DNA of 64,000 nucleotides. Origin: AC-32 sp963717475 (GTDB lineage: Bacteria; Actinomycetota; Thermoleophilia; Gaiellales; Gaiellaceae). A program made the position numbers and the translations under genes. Positions 8,660 through 17,993 of the stretch are shown here, one piece after another. The notes beneath the pieces are model-generated. The model did not search any database, was not told the origin of the DNA, and saw only the letters and a program-made list of their open reading frames with translations. The stretch spans positions 1,116,001-1,180,000 of the forward strand of contig OY970337.1 of NCBI GenBank assembly GCA_963717475.1, written 5' to 3'. The stretch's first letter is position 1, and the number at the start of each line of letters is the position of its first letter.

Positions 8660-9969
8660 CGGCCGACCGTCAGCCTCACGCGGGCGCCGTTCGCGAGCCT
8701 GCGGCCCGCCCTCGGGCTCTGGGCGATGACCTTGCCCCTCAGCCGCGCGGCGGCGTGCTTGCGCGTGATCGTGCCGACCCTGCAGTGCGCCCTGGCGATC
8801 TTCGTCCTCGCCCTGGCGAGCTTCACGCCGACCACCCGCGGGACGGTGCAGGGCGGCCTGAACGGAGGCGGAGGGGGTGGCGGAGGGGGTGGCGGAGGCG
8901 GTGGCGGCGGGGGTGGCGGAGGTGGTGGCGGAGGAGGCGGTGGTGGAGGAGGAGGCGGAGGTGGAGGAGGCGGAGGCGGCGGAGCGCCGAGGTTGATCCG
9001 CCCGATCGCGTTGCCGAACCCGACCGCGTACCACATGTTCCCGTCGGGCCCCGCGGTGATCCCGAACGGGTACGAGCCGGTCGGTGAGCGTCTCGCCGAG
9101 CGTCCCGTCGGCAGACGACCTCGCCGACCTCGCCGAGGTCGTTCCGCGTGAACCAGAGGTCGCCACCCGCGGGGCTCGTCGCGATCCCGGCGATCGCCGG
9201 AGTCGCCGGGCACCGGGTACTCGGTGATCTCGCCCGACATCGTGATCTTCCCGATGTGGCGCGGATCGCCCGCGAGCTCGGTGAACCAGAGGTTGCCGTC
9301 CGGGCCCAGGCTTGATGTCCCACGGCAGGGCGCCGTCGGTGGCACGGGGAAGTGCGTCTGGTGAGCCGGGTTGTTCGGGTCGAGCCGGACGATGTCGTTG
9401 GCGAGCTCCTCGGTGAACCAGACGTTGCCGTCGGGACCAGTGGTGATCCAGGTCGGCAAATCTCCGCTGACCGGGTACTCGAAGACCGTCCCGTTCGGGA
9501 GGATGACGCCGACGTTGTTGATGTTCTCCTCGGTGAACCAGAGCGTCCCGTCGGGCATCGCCGTGATCCCCCACGGCTGCGACTGCGAGCTCAGGACGTA
9601 GAACTCCTGGATCGTCCCCGTGGTGGGATCGAGCCGTCCGATCTTGTCCGCGAAGCGCTCCGTGAACCAGAGCGCGCCGTCGGCGCCGAGCGCGATCCCG
9701 TAGGGGCCGCTCTGTTCGTCGGTCGCGTGAAGCGGGTAATCCGTGATCGTCCCGTCGGGCGTGATCTTCCCGATCGCGTCGTGCGTCGACTCCGTGAACC
9801 AGAGGTTTCCGTCGGGCCCGGTGACGATCGAGTACGGCCGGCTGTCCGCGTGCGGGAGGGGGAACTCCGTGACGGACGCTCGGGGCGCGCCCGCGAACGC
9901 ATTGGGCGCGACCACCAGCAGCACAAAGCCGAAGGTCACCAGCAACGAGCCCAAGAAGCGCCTGCTCAT
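8656..9969 (-). CDS. Virginiamycin B lyase-like (Vgb) propeller protein with poly-Pro linker and PASTA domain; frame errors
   Basis: The ATG at 9969 follows AAGGGGGA and a signal peptide (about 1-26). Repeats of the GPDGNLWFTE type, about every 45 residues, form a Vgb/NHL propeller. Forty consecutive proline codons (8863-8982) then lead to a C-terminal PASTA domain (VPRVVGVKLARARTKI to RVRLTVGR). Propeller homology leaves the frame at about 9345 and returns at about 9305, then leaves again between about 9215 and 9080, where TSPAGGDLWFTRNDLG and SADGTLGETLTD occur in the two other frames. Several compensating single-base indels are therefore likely. Lyase activity is uncertain; a wall-bound role fits the PASTA domain. 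Confidence 0.75.
   Translation of the reverse strand: MSRRFLGSLLVTFGFVLLVVAPNAFAGAPRASVTEFPLPHADSRPYSIVTGPDGNLWFTESTHDAIGKITPDGTITDYPLHATDEQSGPYGIALGADGALWFTERFADKIGRLDPTTGTIQEFYVLSSQSQPWGITAMPDGTLWFTEENINNVGVILPNGTVFEYPVSGDLPTWITTGPDGNVWFTEELANDIVRLDPNNPAHQTHFPVPPTAPCRGTSSLGPDGNLWFTELAGDPRHIGKITMSGEITEYPVPGDSGDRRDRDEPRGWRPLVHAERPRRGRRGRLPTGRSARRSPTGSYPFGITAGPDGNMWYAVGFGNAIGRINLGAPPPPPPPPPPPPPPPPPPPPPPPPPPPPPPPPPPPPPPPPFRPPCTVPRVVGVKLARARTKIARAHCRVGTITRKHAAARLRGKVIAQSPRAGRRLANGARVRLTVGR
8863..8982. repeat. 120-bp GGN/CCN triplet tract encoding 40 prolines
   Basis: Forty consecutive triplets read GGN-type on the plus strand (Gly) and CCN on the minus strand (Pro). They sit between the propeller and the PASTA domain of the Vgb-like gene. 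Codons vary (mixed CCG, CCA, CCT, CCC), so the tract is kept as protein rather than being a pure triplet slip. Its length is probably polymorphic. Confidence 0.9.
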
Positions 9970-9998
9970 CCGAGTCCCCCTTTCGCTCAGGGCGGAGC

Positions 9999-10806
9999 CT
10001 AACGGGGTTTGTCCATCCGTTCCAGCGCGCGGCGCAGGACCTCCGCGAAGTGCACGTCGAACCAGACTCGGTCGGCCGGCTCGAGGAAGTCGCGCTGGCG
10101 CGCCCAGGCGATCGTGTGCGCGAACCCGCCGACTCGGAGAGCGAGCTCGAAGACGTTGTGCAGACCGGAGCCCCAGGGCTCGAGGTACGCGTCTCTGAGC
10201 CTCGTGCTCTCCCCGATGAAGCGGAACGTGACGGCCAATGAGAAGAACGGGTGCGAGACGGACGAGTCACCCCAATCGAGCACTCGGAGACAGCCGTCCC
10301 GCTCGTGGACGTTCTTTCTGTGGAGGTCGTCGTGCTGGATCGTCTCGGGGATCCCGGCCGCCGCGAGCTCGGCGCAGAGCTCCTCGAACCCGGCGAGGCG
10401 TGGAAACTCGACGGGGAGGTCGCCCTCGAGCAGCTCGGCGTAGCGCGCGGGCAGCGACGAGACGGCCAGCTCCGGCACGCCGCTTGCGACGTGCTCAGAA
10501 GCGTGCGCAGCCTCGCCCTGCTGGAGCTCGGCATAGCGCGGCAGGAGCTCGAGCCACGGCTCCACAGCGCGGTCGAGCTGGCTTGCCCGCGTCGGCCAGC
10601 AGCAGCCATGCACGATGCTCGTCGTAGGCGAGCACCTCGCCGACCAGCTCGGGCCAGCGGGAAAACAGGTCAGCGCTGAGCCGCGGCTCGAACGCCTGCA
10701 CCTCGTTGCACGCCTTGAACCAGGCAGTGCCGTTGGCGACCGGCACGCGGTGCACCGTCGACCACGGCCGCTCGTGCACGAGCTCGATCGGGCCGGAGGG
10801 GCGCAC
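9999..10806 (-). CDS. Aminoglycoside phosphotransferase-family kinase, frameshifted
   Basis: The N-terminal lobe (VHRVPVANGTAWFKACN, with the ATP-site Lys) runs in one frame from a GTG at 10806. The C-terminal lobe (QHDDLHRKNVHERDGCLRVLDWGDSS, holding the catalytic Asp and the metal Asp) continues in another frame after about 10580. Removing one C in AAGCCAG restores ADAGKQLDRAVEPW, so an extra base is likely. In-frame residues extend upstream to a CTG at 10851 that overlaps the M24 peptidase stop as CTGA; that may be the true start. The substrate is unknown; many such proteins are not antibiotic resistance enzymes. Confidence 0.75.
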
Positions 10807-10847
10807 GTGCGCCCCGATCCAGCGCGCGGCCTCCGGCGAGAGCGAGC

Positions 10848-12137
10848 TCAGTCGAAGACCGGCACGTCGGCGGTCAGAACCTCGTGCCCGTCCGCGGTGA
10901 CGAGCACGTCGTCCTCGATGCGGATTCCGCCGAAGCCGAGCATCTGCTCGGCGCGCTCCCAGTCGACCGAGTCGCGGTGGCGCTCGCGCAGCTCGAAGTC
11001 GTTGACGAGCGCCCGGACGAAGTAGACGCCGGGCTCGACGGTCATCACGTAGCCCGGCTCGAGCGGCAGGTCGACGCGCAGCCGCGGGAAGGCGTCCGCC
11101 CGCTGGTCGCGACCCGGGAGCACCTCGCCGGCGTCACGCGCTCCGAGCCCGACCATGTGCCCGACGCCGTGCGGGAAGAAGACGTGCACGGCCCCGCTCT
11201 CGACGAGGCTCTCCGGCTTCCCGCGCAGCAGCCCGAACGAGACGAGTCCCTCGGCCAGGACGAGCCCGGCGGTGCGATGGACGTCGCGCCACTCGGTGCC
11301 GGGGGCGCAGAGCTCGATCGCCGCGCGGTTGGCGCGGAGCACGAGCGCGTACAGCTCGGCCTGCTCGGGGCTGAAGCTGCCGGAGACCGGGAAGGTGCGC
11401 GTGATGTCGCTGTCGTAGCCGCGCACCTCGGCGCCCGCGTCGACGAGCACGAGCTCGCCCTCGCCGAACGGCCGGTCGCTCGGCGCGAAGTGGAGCACGG
11501 CCGCGTTCCGCCCGCCGCCGACGATCGTGTCGAAGGCGAGCCCGTCTGCGCCGTGGCGGAAGAACTCCGCCTCGAGCTCGATCTGCGTCTCCCGCTCGGT
11601 GCGCCCCGGCTCGATCTGCTGCGCCAGAGCGGCGAACCCCGCGCTCGTCGCGCGCTCGGCGGCGCGCATGCGGCTCAGCTCGAGCTCGTCCTTCGGCCGG
11701 CGGATCCGGTTCAGCGCGGCCCGGACGGTTGCCTCGAGCTCCGCGTCCGACGGAACGGGCGCCGCGCCGAGACAGGCGATTCTGCGCCCCTTCCGCGCGT
11801 CGATCCAGGCGGCGAGCTCCGTGACCGGAACGCCCTCGCCGTCGCCCTCGGCAGCGCCTTCCCACAGCCGCTCGTCGCGCGTCACCGGCTCGACGAAGTC
11901 GACCCAGCCCTCGGCCGGATCGAAGGCGAGCACGCCGCCCGGGCGCTCGCGATCGGTCAGGTAGAAGTACTCCGAGTGTGCGCGGAACCTGTACGTGAGG
12001 TCCGCCCGCCCAGGCAGGTGCACCGGCGAGCCGGCCCCGATCAGCACGACCTCGTCACGCAGGTCCCACGCCTCGGCAACCGCCCGGCGGCGGCGCTGCA
12101 GCTGCTGCTGAACGGTGTCCTCGAGCGCCAGGGTCAC
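10848..12137 (-). CDS. Xaa-Pro aminopeptidase (peptidase M24 family)
   Basis: About 429 aa. The N-terminal aminopeptidase P-like domain (VHLPGRADLTYRFRAHSEYFYLT) precedes the pita-bread catalytic domain. Metal ligands are visible: Asp in LVDAGAEVRGYDSDITRTF (two), His in FFPHGVGHMVGLG, Glu in MTVEPGVYF and Glu in GGIRIEDD. All five are kept, so it should be an active dinuclear metallopeptidase that removes N-terminal residues before proline. The GTG at 12137 (MTLALEDT) is preferred to the upstream ATG at 12167, which runs into the divergent promoter. The phosphotransferase gene follows directly. Confidence 0.88.
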   Translation of the reverse strand: MTLALEDTVQQQLQRRRRAVAEAWDLRDEVVLIGAGSPVHLPGRADLTYRFRAHSEYFYLTDRERPGGVLAFDPAEGWVDFVEPVTRDERLWEGAAEGDGEGVPVTELAAWIDARKGRRIACLGAAPVPSDAELEATVRAALNRIRRPKDELELSRMRAAERATSAGFAALAQQIEPGRTERETQIELEAEFFRHGADGLAFDTIVGGGRNAAVLHFAPSDRPFGEGELVLVDAGAEVRGYDSDITRTFPVSGSFSPEQAELYALVLRANRAAIELCAPGTEWRDVHRTAGLVLAEGLVSFGLLRGKPESLVESGAVHVFFPHGVGHMVGLGARDAGEVLPGRDQRADAFPRLRVDLPLEPGYVMTVEPGVYFVRALVNDFELRERHRDSVDWERAEQMLGFGGIRIEDDVLVTADGHEVLTADVPVFD

Positions 12138-12178
12138 GGCGGCAGCGTACCCCGCTGCCCGTGTCACGATCTGCGGCG

Positions 12179-13261
12179 ATGACCGAGACGACGACCGACG
12201 TTCAGCGGATCGCCGCGATCGAGAACCCGGTCATCCGGAACCTCGAGATCACGTACTGCTACTCGCGGCTGGCCGCCGCCTTCGCGGAGCGCACCGGCAA
12301 GGGCGCGAACTGGTGCACGTACGCGACCTGGGCCTCGCGCCAGGCAGGCGAGACGATCCGTGGCGAGGACCTGCAGGAGAACCTCGAGCGAAGGCTCTGG
12401 GAAGGCCGCCGGCTGCTGCATCCCGTTGCGACGCTCTGGCGCCGGCTGCTGAAGCGCGGGCTCTTCCAGCCGGAAACGCAGCTCGGGCGCCTGACCGCCG
12501 AGCTGCACACACCGTTCGACGCCTTCGGGCGCGCAAGCGACTCGGTCGCGCGCGGCAACCTCAAGGTCTTCGCCGAGATCGGGCTCGTCTTCGCGCGCTA
12601 CCTCGACCGCGAGCCACTGCGCCTCGAACACGGGCTGCTGGCCGAGGCGTTCGCCCACTACGACCGGATGCAGGCTGAAAGCGACCCGCAGCGGCGAGCC
12701 GAGCTCGCCCTGCTCGCGAACCTCGAGATCGGCCTCCACGAGCAGACGCGCCTGCAGCCGCAGATCCTCGAGGCGCTCGACGCGGCGTCCGCGACCCGGG
12801 AGGACCTGGGCAGGCGGGTCCTCGAGGCGCTCTTCCCGTCGGCGCCGAGCTGGTGGCGGATCCTCCGCGGCCCGGCCACGGCGACCGTCGCCCTCCTGGC
12901 GCGGGCGATTCAGCGAGCCTCGAGCAAGCTCGCGCGCGAGGTGATCACGGACTCGATGATGGTTCTGACGCTCCCGGGCCGGGTGCTCGCGCTCGGCACG
13001 AACCTCGCCGACTCGTATCCGCCCGAGCTCGCGGACCCCGCCGACCCGGAGCTGAAGGAGCTCCTGGCGCGCTTCGAGCCGGTGCCGCCCGAGCTCGACG
13101 ACTGCGGCGCAGGCGACTGGTCGGACCTCCACCAGCGCATGCACTACATCGTCCACCTGTTCCGGGCCTTCCAGCTGAACGAGCAGCTCGCCGATCCGCC
13201 CTTCACGCCCGAGCAAGTGTCGACCTTCGGCCGCGGCGTCGTGCCTGGGGGCGACCTCTAG
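12179..13261 (+). CDS. Conserved hypothetical protein, 360 aa
   Basis: Starts MTETTTDVQRIAAIENPVIR at the ATG at 12179, divergent from the M24 peptidase. It is soluble and mostly helical, with features NLEITYCYSRLAAAF, GANWCTYATWASRQAG and, near the C-terminus, WSDLHQRMHYIVHLFRAFQ. Paired His/Tyr and Glu residues on predicted helices might bind a ligand, but no cofactor motif is evident. I do not recognise a named family. The upstream in-frame ATG at 12161 lacks a ribosome site. The following 139 bp to 13400 contain only the ABC transporter promoter and ribosome site. Confidence 0.7.
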   Translation: MTETTTDVQRIAAIENPVIRNLEITYCYSRLAAAFAERTGKGANWCTYATWASRQAGETIRGEDLQENLERRLWEGRRLLHPVATLWRRLLKRGLFQPETQLGRLTAELHTPFDAFGRASDSVARGNLKVFAEIGLVFARYLDREPLRLEHGLLAEAFAHYDRMQAESDPQRRAELALLANLEIGLHEQTRLQPQILEALDAASATREDLGRRVLEALFPSAPSWWRILRGPATATVALLARAIQRASSKLAREVITDSMMVLTLPGRVLALGTNLADSYPPELADPADPELKELLARFEPVPPELDDCGAGDWSDLHQRMHYIVHLFRAFQLNEQLADPPFTPEQVSTFGRGVVPGGDL

Positions 13262-13400
13262 CAACAGCGCTTACTGGTAATTTCGAGGGAAGCCGCTGCC
13301 TTCGTGATCGAGCGCCGCAGGGCGGGCGCCACCGCGTCTGCCGCTGCAGCTCACGAGGCGACGAGCGGCTGCGCTGCGAGTGAAAGGGAGTCCAATACGC

Positions 13401-15170
13401 ATGAGCCGAGTTGATCCGCCCGACTATCCGGCCTGGCCGACCGCACGGCGGCTGCTGCGGCTCTGGTGGGAGCAGCGGCGCCTCGGCATCCGCGGCCTGG
13501 TCTGCGCGTTCGCCTACACAGGCGTATCGCTCACGATCCCGCTGCTGATCCAGCGGGCGATCGACAACGCCGTCGTTCACCACGAGCACGCGCTCTGGCC
13601 CTACCTCGCGGCGATCGTGCTGCTTGCCGCCCTGCGCATGGCGATCAACTTCACGCGCCGCTACGCCACCGCGCGCATCGGCATCCGGATCGAGGCGCGC
13701 ATGCGCGAGCTCCTCTACCAGGCCTACCTCGTCTTCCCGCGCGCCTTCTACGACCGCCACGCGACGGGGCAGGTGCTCTCGCGCGCGACGAACGACCTCT
13801 ACCCGATCCGCTACTTCGTCGGCTGGGGCCTCGTCCAGGGCGTGCAGAGCGTGCTGATGATCATCGGCGCGGGCGTGATCCTGCTCGTGGTGAGCCCGCG
13901 GCTCGCCCTGTACACGGCGGTGTCGATGCCGCTCGTCGGAATCGTCGCCTGGCTCTTCGCCCACAAGGTCCACCCCATCTCGCGCGAGGTCCAGGCGAAG
14001 AAGGGCGACGTCACCGAGGCGGCCGACGAGTCCGTCGTCGGCATCGAGATGGTGCAGGCGTTCGGGCGCGAAGATGACGTCCGCAGCCGTTTTGCCGGCA
14101 AGGCCAGCGGGGTCCGCGACACGGTCCTGCGCCAGGCCGGAGTCGAGGCGAGGCACCTGCCCGGGCTCTTCTACCTACCGTCGCTCTCACTCGCCGTGGT
14201 GCTCTTCTTCGGCGGCCGCGAGGTGATCGCCGGCAATCTCACCTACGGCGAGTTCGCGCTCTTCACGACGCTGCTGCTGCAGCTCGTCTGGCCGCTCGAG
14301 TCGATGGGCTGGATCATCAACCTCGCGCAGCGCGCGCTCGCCTCGGCGGGCCGCAGCTTTGCGTGGCTGGAGGGCATCGAGACGCTGCCCGAGCCGAGCG
14401 AGCCCAAGACGCTTCCGCCCGGCCGGATCGGAGTCCGGTTCGAGGCGGTTCGCTTCGCCTACGGAGAAGAGGGCGAGACCTTGCGTGGAATCGACCTCGA
14501 GGTCGAGCCGGGCGAGGTCGTGGCCGTCTGCGGCGGCACGGGCTCGGGCAAGACGACGCTTCTCAACCTGCTCCCGCGGTTCTACGACCCGACGGCAGGC
14601 CGCGTGCTCGTCGGCGGCGTCGACGCGCGCGACCTCTCGCTCGCCGACCTGCGCAAGACCGTCGCGGTCGTGACCCAGCGACCGGTCCTGTTCTCGGTCC
14701 CGCTGCGAGAGAACCTGCTCGGAGGCCGGCCAGACGCTGACTGGGACGATGTCCTCGCGGCGTCGGAGGCGGCGGGCGTCTCTTCGTTCGTCGACGACCT
14801 TCCGGACGGATACGACACGCTGATCGGCGAGCGCGGCGTGAACCTCTCCGGCGGCCAGCGCCAGCGCGTGGCGCTCGCCCGCGCCCTGATCGCCGGCGGG
14901 CGCGTGCTCGTCCTCGACGATCCGCTCTCGGCCGTCGACACCCACACCGAGCACGTCCTCGTCGGCGGCCTGCGGACGGCCGTCGAAGGGCTCACCGTCC
15001 TGATCGCCGCGCAGCGCCTGTCGACGATCGAGATCGCCGATCGCGCCGTCGTCCTCGAGGACGGAGTCGTCGCGGAGGAAGGCAGGCCCGCGGAGCTGCT
15101 CGCGCGCGACGGCCTGTTCGCCCGCTTGTTCGGAGACGAGATCCTTGCCGCCTGGAGGGTTTCGGAATAG
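13401..15170 (+). CDS. ABC transporter ATP-binding/permease protein (exporter half A)
   Basis: A 589-aa half-transporter: six-helix transmembrane domain (about 1-320), then a nucleotide-binding domain. Walker A is GGTGSGKTT (about 378), the signature is LSGGQRQRVALARAL and Walker B is VLVLDDPLSAVD. The catalytic Glu after Walker B is replaced by Asp (LDDP), a change common in the degenerate site of heterodimeric exporters. The ATG at 13401 follows GAAAGGGAG; the frame also opens with a GTG at 13380. With the next gene it probably forms a heterodimeric lipid or drug exporter. Confidence 0.9.
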   Translation: MSRVDPPDYPAWPTARRLLRLWWEQRRLGIRGLVCAFAYTGVSLTIPLLIQRAIDNAVVHHEHALWPYLAAIVLLAALRMAINFTRRYATARIGIRIEARMRELLYQAYLVFPRAFYDRHATGQVLSRATNDLYPIRYFVGWGLVQGVQSVLMIIGAGVILLVVSPRLALYTAVSMPLVGIVAWLFAHKVHPISREVQAKKGDVTEAADESVVGIEMVQAFGREDDVRSRFAGKASGVRDTVLRQAGVEARHLPGLFYLPSLSLAVVLFFGGREVIAGNLTYGEFALFTTLLLQLVWPLESMGWIINLAQRALASAGRSFAWLEGIETLPEPSEPKTLPPGRIGVRFEAVRFAYGEEGETLRGIDLEVEPGEVVAVCGGTGSGKTTLLNLLPRFYDPTAGRVLVGGVDARDLSLADLRKTVAVVTQRPVLFSVPLRENLLGGRPDADWDDVLAASEAAGVSSFVDDLPDGYDTLIGERGVNLSGGQRQRVALARALIAGGRVLVLDDPLSAVDTHTEHVLVGGLRTAVEGLTVLIAAQRLSTIEIADRAVVLEDGVVAEEGRPAELLARDGLFARLFGDEILAAWRVSE

Positions 15171-15326
15171 CGGTCGCTGGGGTGCGATGCTCGTTCCGAG
15201 GCAAGGACGCAGGGAGCGCGTCGTGAGGTACGGCGCGACTGGGACAGTCGGTCGACTCAGCCCTCCTCGACAGCGCACCGGCTCACGCGGCTGACGCGAT
15301 ACCTCGAGGGCCGCTACGGCCTCGTC

Positions 15327-17042
15327 GTGCTGCTGCTGTTCGCGGCCGTGGGTGAGGCAGCGGCGCAGACCGGCGGCTGGCTGCTCGTCCGCGATGCGAT
15401 CAACAACGGCGTCTCCAAGGGCGACGAGACCTTCCTCGCCGAGATCGTCGTCGTCTACCTCGTCGTCCAGGCGCTGGGCTGGGTGCTGATGGCGGTCCTG
15501 ATCCGCGGCCTGGCCTCGATCGGGCAGGGGATCGTGCTGAGCCTGCGGCGCGACCTCTTCGACCACCTGACCTCGCTGTCGCTGCGCTACTTCTCCGAGC
15601 AGCGCGCCGGCTGGATCATCGCCCGGCTGACGAGCGACGTGGACGCGCTCTCCGACGTGCTCTCCCAGGGCCTGCCGACTCTCGTGACGAACGCGGTCCT
15701 CCTCCCCGCCGCCGTGATCGCGCTCTTCGTGAACGACTGGCGGCTGGGGCTCGTCTCGCTCGTCGTCCTGCCGCCCTCGCTCCTCCTGACACGTTGGTTC
15801 CAGGTTCGCTCGGCGGCTGCGCAGCTCGAGGTTCGCAACCGGATCTCGGCCGTGACCGCCCAGGTCGCGGAGTCCCTCTCCGGGATGGCGATCGTCCAGG
15901 CCTTCAACCGCGAACGCGCCTTCCAGCGCGAGTTCGACGAGCTCAACGCCGCCAACCGGGCCGCGAACACCTACGCGCAGAAGATCTTCTCGGTCTTCTT
16001 CCCGACGATCGAGTTCCTCGGGATCGTCTCGTCGGCCGGCGTGATCCTGCTGGGCTCCCACTACATCGCGCAGGACACCCTGCAGATCGGGACGCTGCTC
16101 GCCGCGATCTACCTGCTGCAGCTCGTCTTCCAGCCTCTCCAGGAGCTCTCGGACGTCTACGGGATGCTGCAGTCGGCCGCGGCCGCGATGGTGAAGATCA
16201 CCTCCGTCCTAGACACCGAGCCGGAGATCGCGGACGCGCCGGGAGCGCGCAGGCTCGACCGGATCGAGGGCACGCTCGAGCTCGATCACGTGCGCTTCGC
16301 GTACGGCGCCGAGGACGTGCTGCACGGAATCGACCTCAGCGTCGCGCCCGGCGGCTGCATCGCGATGGTCGGCATCTCCGGCGGCGGCAAGTCGACCCTC
16401 GCCAAGATCGTCGCGCGCTTCTACGACCCGGACCACGGCGCGGTGCGCGTCGACGGCAACGACCTCCGCGAGGTGCAGCTGCGCTCGTACCGCCGCCAGC
16501 TCGGCGTCGTCCTGCAGGACCCGTTCCTCTTCTCGGGGACGATCGCGGACAACATCCGCTTTGCCCGGCCGGACGCGACCGACGAGCAGGTGCGCGAGAC
16601 GGCCGCGGCGATCGGTGTCGACCGCGTCGCTGCGCGCCTCAAGGACGGCCTCGACCACGTGGTGCGCGAAGGCGGCGCCGGGCTCTCCGCCGGCGAGCGC
16701 CAGCTGATCTCGATCGCCCGCGCGCTGCTCGCCGACCCTCGGATCCTGATCCTCGACGAGGCGACCTCGAACATCGACAGGCCGACGGAGATCCTGATCG
16801 AGCGCGCGCTCGACCGCCTCCTGCGCGGCCGCACGTCGCTGATCATCGCCCACCGCCTCGCGACGGTCCGGCGCGCGGACGAGATCCTCGTCGTCGAGCA
16901 CGGCCGGATCACGCAGCGCGGCAGCGAGCGCGAGCTCCTGGCGACCGACGGCCCGTTCCGCCGCCTGGCGCGGGACCTACAGGGCGCCATCGGCGCGGAG
17001 CTCGAGCAGAGCCTGTCGAGCCAGACAGCGGTCGGACGCTAG
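15327..17042 (+). CDS. ABC transporter ATP-binding/permease protein (exporter half B), start uncertain
   Basis: The second half-transporter, at least 571 aa. Walker A is GISGGGKST, the signature LSAGERQLISIARAL and Walker B LILDEATSNID with a canonical catalytic Glu, so this half would carry the competent site opposite half A. The GTG at 15327 is the first standard start, but it falls inside the first transmembrane helix. In-frame residues HRLTRLTRYLEGRYG lie just upstream, back to the stop at 15170. Either a rare start or a small indel between 15180 and 15290 hides the true N-terminus. Confidence 0.88.
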   Translation: MLLLFAAVGEAAAQTGGWLLVRDAINNGVSKGDETFLAEIVVVYLVVQALGWVLMAVLIRGLASIGQGIVLSLRRDLFDHLTSLSLRYFSEQRAGWIIARLTSDVDALSDVLSQGLPTLVTNAVLLPAAVIALFVNDWRLGLVSLVVLPPSLLLTRWFQVRSAAAQLEVRNRISAVTAQVAESLSGMAIVQAFNRERAFQREFDELNAANRAANTYAQKIFSVFFPTIEFLGIVSSAGVILLGSHYIAQDTLQIGTLLAAIYLLQLVFQPLQELSDVYGMLQSAAAAMVKITSVLDTEPEIADAPGARRLDRIEGTLELDHVRFAYGAEDVLHGIDLSVAPGGCIAMVGISGGGKSTLAKIVARFYDPDHGAVRVDGNDLREVQLRSYRRQLGVVLQDPFLFSGTIADNIRFARPDATDEQVRETAAAIGVDRVAARLKDGLDHVVREGGAGLSAGERQLISIARALLADPRILILDEATSNIDRPTEILIERALDRLLRGRTSLIIAHRLATVRRADEILVVEHGRITQRGSERELLATDGPFRRLARDLQGAIGAELEQSLSSQTAVGR

Positions 17043-17051
17043 GCTCCGCCT

Positions 17052-17441
17052 GTGGCCTACCACGTCGTCCGCAGCAGCGAGCTCGAGTGGGTCACGCGTC
17101 CCCACGAGCCGGACGAGGCCCCTCGACATGCCGGACCGGTGACGGACGCCGCGGGCTTCGCGCACACGCGCGCGAACCTCTGGCGCTACGAGCCCGGCGC
17201 CAAGGGCAGGCGTCACCGCGACCTGAACCAGGAAGAGACGTTCGTCCCGATCTCGGGAACGCTGACGATGTATCTCGGCGACCCACCGGAGCGAGTCGAC
17301 GCCGGGCCAGGCGACGTGATCCACGTCGAGTCCGGCACTCCGCTCCAGGTCGTGAACGACGGCGACGAGGACCTGGTGCTCTACATCTACGGCGCCCCGC
17401 CCGAGACCGGTGGCGCCGAGTTCTTCGACTCCGCCGTCTGA
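17052..17441 (+). CDS. Cupin-domain protein
   Basis: A 129-aa single cupin with a GTG start at 17052, nine bp after the ABC gene. The metal-site motif reads YEPGAKGRRHRDLNQEETFVPISG (two candidate His/Glu groups), and the second box is PGDVIHVESGTPLQVVN. C-terminal residues IYGAPPETGGAEFF end the fold. Function is unknown; small cupins of this kind are often sugar isomerases or stress-linked binding proteins. Spacing suggests co-transcription with the exporter pair and the following reductase. Confidence 0.78.
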   Translation: MAYHVVRSSELEWVTRPHEPDEAPRHAGPVTDAAGFAHTRANLWRYEPGAKGRRHRDLNQEETFVPISGTLTMYLGDPPERVDAGPGDVIHVESGTPLQVVNDGDEDLVLYIYGAPPETGGAEFFDSAV

Positions 17442-17449
17442 GCCTGCGC

Positions 17450-17986
17450 GTGCGGAAGGTCGTCGTCTACGAGTTCCTGTCCCTCGACGGCGTTGCCGAG
17501 GAGCCAGATCGTTTCTTCGCCGACTGGGACGACGCGATGGACGCCAACCTGGCCGCTCTCATCGCGACACAGGACGCGGTCATTCTCGGCCGCCGTACCT
17601 ACGACGAGTGGGCGCCCTTCTGGCCGAGCAGCGAGATCCAGCCATTTGCGGCATTCATCAACGGCGTCACGAAGCATGTCGCGACGTCGACGCCCCTCGA
17701 CCGAGAGTGGGCCAACGCCACTGTGATCGACGGCGGGCTCGTCGAATTCGTTCGGGATCTGAAGGAGCAAAGCGGAGGCGACATCGGCGTCCACGCAAGC
17801 ATCTCGGTCGCGCAGGCGCTGCTCGCCGCCGGCGTTGTCGACGAGCTCAGGCTCGTGATCGCGCCGAGGATCGCCGGCTCCGGACGACGACTCCTCGACG
17901 GCTTGCCGTCGATTGAGCTCGAATCGATCCGAGGCGAGGCCTCACCGACCGGGTCCCTGTTCGCGGACTATCGCGTTCTTCGTTGA
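17450..17986 (+). CDS. Dihydrofolate reductase-family (RibD C-terminal-like) protein
   Basis: A 178-aa product from a GTG at 17450. VVVYEFLSLDGVAEEPDRF opens the fold, ATQDAVILGRRTYDEWAPFW is the typical RibD_C/DHFR-like nucleotide motif, and GDIGVHASISVAQALLAAGVVDEL matches the second half-site. Family members use NADPH to reduce small pterin- or pyrimidine-like molecules; the actual substrate is not predictable. It lies eight bp after the cupin and ends eight bp from a convergent GFA-family gene. Confidence 0.82.
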   Translation: MRKVVVYEFLSLDGVAEEPDRFFADWDDAMDANLAALIATQDAVILGRRTYDEWAPFWPSSEIQPFAAFINGVTKHVATSTPLDREWANATVIDGGLVEFVRDLKEQSGGDIGVHASISVAQALLAAGVVDELRLVIAPRIAGSGRRLLDGLPSIELESIRGEASPTGSLFADYRVLR

Positions 17987-17993
17987 GAGAGCG

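Noticed and set aside
8726..9151. Plus-strand frame coding poly-glycine
   Set aside because: It mirrors the proline tract of the Vgb-like gene, which has propeller and PASTA homology and a signal peptide; the plus frame has none.
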